Positions 62,040 through 64,000 of a stretch of 64,000 bases of DNA are shown piece by piece; positions within the stretch are counted from its first letter, which is position 1; each line of letters opens with the position of its first letter. The notes below the pieces were generated by a model, which saw only the letters and a list, made by a program, of their open reading frames with translations, did not search any database and was not told the DNA's origin. The position numbers and the translations under genes are program-made. The stretch is from an uncultured Dongia sp. (GTDB lineage: Bacteria > Pseudomonadota > Alphaproteobacteria > Dongiales > Dongiaceae): the NCBI RefSeq assembly GCF_936916975.1, contig NZ_CAKZGO010000043.1:62001-126000 (forward strand), read 5' to 3'.

Positions 62040-62948
62040 ATGCGTGCGCTCCCCACCCTGAGACAGCTTCGCTACCTGGTTGCCCTGGCCGAACATAAGC
62101 ATTTCGGCCGCGCCGCGGAGGCCTGCTTTGCCACCCAATCGACCCTGTCGGCCGGCTTGCAGGAGTTGGAGCATCTGCTCGACGTAAAGCTGGTCGAGCG
62201 GTCCAAGCGCCGGGTCATGCTGACGCCCTTGGGCGATGCCATCGTGGCGCGGGCGCGGACCGTGCTGCGCGAGGCGGAGGATATCGCGGAGCTCGCCTCG
62301 GCGTCGAAGGACCCACTGTCGGGCGCCTTGCGGCTGGGGGTCATTCCCACCATCGGACCTTATCTGTTGCCCCGCGTGCTGCCGCCGCTGCGCCAGAGCT
62401 ATCCCAATCTGCGTCTCTATCTGCGCGAAGACATGACCGCGCGGCTGCTGGAGGCCTTGAACGAAGGCGATATCGACGTGGCCCTCATCGCCCTCCCCTT
62501 CCAGACCGACGAGCTGGAGGTGCAGGGGCTGGGCATGGACCCGTTCCTGCTCGCCTGCCGTGCCGACGACCCGCTTGCCAAGGCAAGTGCGCTGGAACTC
62601 GACGCCTTGCCCGACGACCGTCTTCTGCTGCTCGACGAAGGGCATTGCCTGCGCGAGCATGCGCTGGCCGCCTGCCGCCTGGAACCGTCGCGCCACCGTG
62701 ACGATTTCCGCGCCACCAGCCTGCCCACGCTGGTGCAGATGGTGGCCAACAACCTGGGCATCACCCTGCTGCCGAAGATGGCGGTGGATTCTGGGTTGCT
62801 CGCCGGCACGGGCCTGCTGGCCAAGCCACTGGCCGCCAGCGCACCGGCGCGGGAGATCGCACTGGTCTGGCGCAAAACGACGCCCCGCACGGTCGAGTTC
62901 AATCTGCTGGCTGATGTGCTGGCGAATTTTTCCGCGGCGGGCAACTAG
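62040..62948 (+). CDS. oxyR: hydrogen-peroxide-inducible activator OxyR
   Basis: A 302-residue LysR regulator. HTH region LPTLRQLRYLVALAEHKHFG and AAEACFATQSTLSAGLQELE. The redox pair is intact: Cys203 in DEGHCLREHA and Cys212 in ALAACRLEPS, nine residues apart as in E. coli OxyR (199/208). FRATSLPTLVQMVANNLGIT followed by LLPKMA is also typical. It should sense peroxide by disulfide formation and activate peroxide-defence genes; none are adjacent (the GSTs are about 5 kb away). ATG 62040 with GAGAGG upstream is preferred over 62016. Confidence 0.93.
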   Translation: MRALPTLRQLRYLVALAEHKHFGRAAEACFATQSTLSAGLQELEHLLDVKLVERSKRRVMLTPLGDAIVARARTVLREAEDIAELASASKDPLSGALRLGVIPTIGPYLLPRVLPPLRQSYPNLRLYLREDMTARLLEALNEGDIDVALIALPFQTDELEVQGLGMDPFLLACRADDPLAKASALELDALPDDRLLLLDEGHCLREHALAACRLEPSRHRDDFRATSLPTLVQMVANNLGITLLPKMAVDSGLLAGTGLLAKPLAASAPAREIALVWRKTTPRTVEFNLLADVLANFSAAGN

Positions 62949-62967
62949 CCGGCGCTTCCTTCGGCTG

Positions 62968-63429
62968 TCATTCCGGCGGCATCATGTAGAGATCGCGGTT
63001 GATCGAAAAGACCATGATCTTGTTGACCGTGACCCCATCGTCCGACAATGGCAGGAACAGGTTTTCCTCGCCGACATAGCGATCGACCACCTGGAAGTCA
63101 TCCCGCTCGTAAAACGGCTTCCGGGTCCGGTAGACGGTGTCGTATTTGGCCAGCACATTCTCGACTGAGGTCCCGAAGAAGGCTTCCGCGACCGATTTGC
63201 CGGTGGGATCCCGGCCGCGCAAGGCGACTTCCTGCGTGCCGACCAGACGGTAGACATATTGCCGTGCGTCGGCGACCACATCCACCAGGGTGATATAAGG
63301 CAGATAGCGGCGAATTTCGTCGGGATCTATATCGCTGCGCTGGGGCATGATCCGGCCAGCGCATTTCGCCTCCCAGAAGTTCAGTATCAACCGGATATCC
63401 GGATGACAATTATCAACCCAATCCTGCAT
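62968..63429 (-). CDS. PAS_5-type PAS domain protein
   Basis: A 153-residue single-domain protein. It contains LNFWEAKCAGRIMPQRSDID followed by PDEIRRYLPYITLVDVVADA and YVYRLVGTQEVALRGRDPTG, then KSVAEAFFG, VVDRYVGEENLFLPLSDDG and IMVFSINRDLY, the pattern of the alphaproteobacterial PAS_5 family. No output domain is present, so it may act through a partner or bind a ligand. A close paralogue lies 120 bp upstream on the same strand. Confidence 0.8.
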   Translation of the reverse strand: MQDWVDNCHPDIRLILNFWEAKCAGRIMPQRSDIDPDEIRRYLPYITLVDVVADARQYVYRLVGTQEVALRGRDPTGKSVAEAFFGTSVENVLAKYDTVYRTRKPFYERDDFQVVDRYVGEENLFLPLSDDGVTVNKIMVFSINRDLYMMPPE

Positions 63430-63495
63430 CTGTGTCGCCCCGGTGAACGTGCATTCTTTTCAGCCAGCATGTTGTGTGGCGGCAGGGCGGTCAAT

Positions 63496-63560
63496 GATTA
63501 TCGCCAGGGATTATCGCCAGGGATTATCGCCGGGGACTATTGCCAGGGATTATTGCGCGT
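63496..63560. repeat. five tandem 13-bp repeats
   Basis: GATTATCGCCAGG is repeated five times with a few changes (variants GATTATCGCCGGG, GACTATTGCCAGG and a final GATTATTGCGCGT). The last copy overlaps the stop codon of the upstream PAS gene; the rest lie between the two PAS genes. The period is not a multiple of three. Confidence 0.85.
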
Positions 63561-64000
63561 CGTCGCTGTCATCGCTGGGCCCGGACGTCTGATAGAGATC
63601 GCGGCTGATCGAGAACACCATGATCATGTTGACCTTCTGCCCATCGTTGGAGAGCGGCAGGAACAGATCCGCCTCGCCCACGAAGCGATCGACCGCCTGG
63701 AACGGATCGGCGATGTAATGCGGGGCGCGGGTATCGCGGGCGGCCTCGTAATGCTTCAGGGCCTCATTCGCCGAACTGGCAAAAAAGGCCTCGGAAACCG
63801 GCTTGCCGGTGGGATCATAGCCACGCAATTCGACCTCGTTGGTGCCCACCAGGCGATAGACGAAGCGGCGTTCGTCATCGACCACGTCAACCAGGGTGAT
63901 ATGCGGCAGGAAGCGGCGCAGGTCAGCGGGATCGATATCGCTGCGCGCCGGCATCTCGCGGCCGGCACATTTCTGCTGCCAGTATTCCAGCACCAGACGA
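63550..64000 (-). CDS. PAS_5-type PAS domain protein, paralogue (start beyond window)
   Basis: At least 150 residues, with the 5' end cut by the window edge: RLVLEYWQQKCAGREMPARS, DIDPADLRRFLPHITLVDVV, YRLVGTNEVELRGYDPTGKP, FQAVDRFVGEADLFLPLSND, IMVFSISRDLYQTSG. About half of the residues match the neighbour at 62968. The aligned homologue begins about 13 residues earlier, so the true start is probably just past 64000; a GTG at 63993 is in frame but cuts into the conserved start. It ends in a short acidic tail (SDDSDDAQ). Confidence 0.78.
   Translation of the reverse strand, partial: RLVLEYWQQKCAGREMPARSDIDPADLRRFLPHITLVDVVDDERRFVYRLVGTNEVELRGYDPTGKPVSEAFFASSANEALKHYEAARDTRAPHYIADPFQAVDRFVGEADLFLPLSNDGQKVNMIMVFSISRDLYQTSGPSDDSDDAQ

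Noticed and set aside
63496-63560. Possible CRISPR array at the short tandem repeats
   Set aside because: The 13-bp units are contiguous with no spacers, and no cas genes are present.

Overview
The window looks like chromosomal DNA of a high-GC alphaproteobacterium. The kdpFABCDE layout, an OxyR with both redox cysteines, RpiR-controlled inositol genes, single-domain sugar-ABC ATPases and paired PAS_5-type proteins all fit this, and Rhodospirillales is my best guess, not proven. There is no rRNA, phage or transposase gene and no CRISPR array. One tRNA-Ser(GCU) gene is present.

Left part (1-6300): the start of an ABC substrate-binding protein diverges from a GntR/FadR-type regulator across two matching palindromic operators. 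Next come a histidine/phenylalanine ammonia-lyase homologue that lacks the Ala-Ser-Gly cofactor triad, a LysR regulator divergent from a phytanoyl-CoA dioxygenase-like enzyme, a family-3-like binding protein and a glyoxalase-fold protein. Positions 6375-14476 hold a complete potassium-uptake operon (terminator, a tiny membrane ORF, kdpF, A, B, C, D, E).

Middle part (14588-37974): this is the catabolic heart of the window. A first sugar/polyol cluster holds a TauD-like dioxygenase, an FGGY kinase, a cupin phosphoglucose isomerase, a shikimate-dehydrogenase-like protein, a 2-hydroxyacid dehydrogenase, an RpiR regulator and an isochorismatase-like hydrolase. A 1015-residue kinase/M23/class-III-aminotransferase fusion and a bicupin follow. 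The myo-inositol locus has a sugar ABC transporter with a Gfo/Idh/MocA oxidoreductase on the minus strand, an RpiR (IolR-like) regulator, iolG, then iolC-D-E-B and a DUF1348 protein. GGAA-N6-TTCC type palindromes lie in front of the transporter and iolC. iolA is not in the window.

Right part (38420-64000): a histidine kinase with a degenerate ATP-binding domain, an aldo/keto reductase, a DUF72 protein, an SDR, and a 1658-residue RTX protein with two sets of seven FG-GAP repeats followed by a TIGR03032-like gene. A second sugar ABC transporter flanked by SDRs comes next, then a lower-GC NYN-domain gene beside the tRNA, two glutathione transferases, a thioesterase, an Mpo1-like protein, an enoyl-CoA hydratase, a redoxin/2OG-oxygenase fusion, pyrE, an acyltransferase, oxyR and two PAS_5-type proteins, the last cut by the window edge.

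Several palindromic repeat families lie between genes. The most striking is an approximately 90-bp double-stem element found at four loci. At one of these (about 25371-25425) most deviations from the other copies are changes to A, which suggests a consensus or assembly error that also affects the end of a neighbouring gene.
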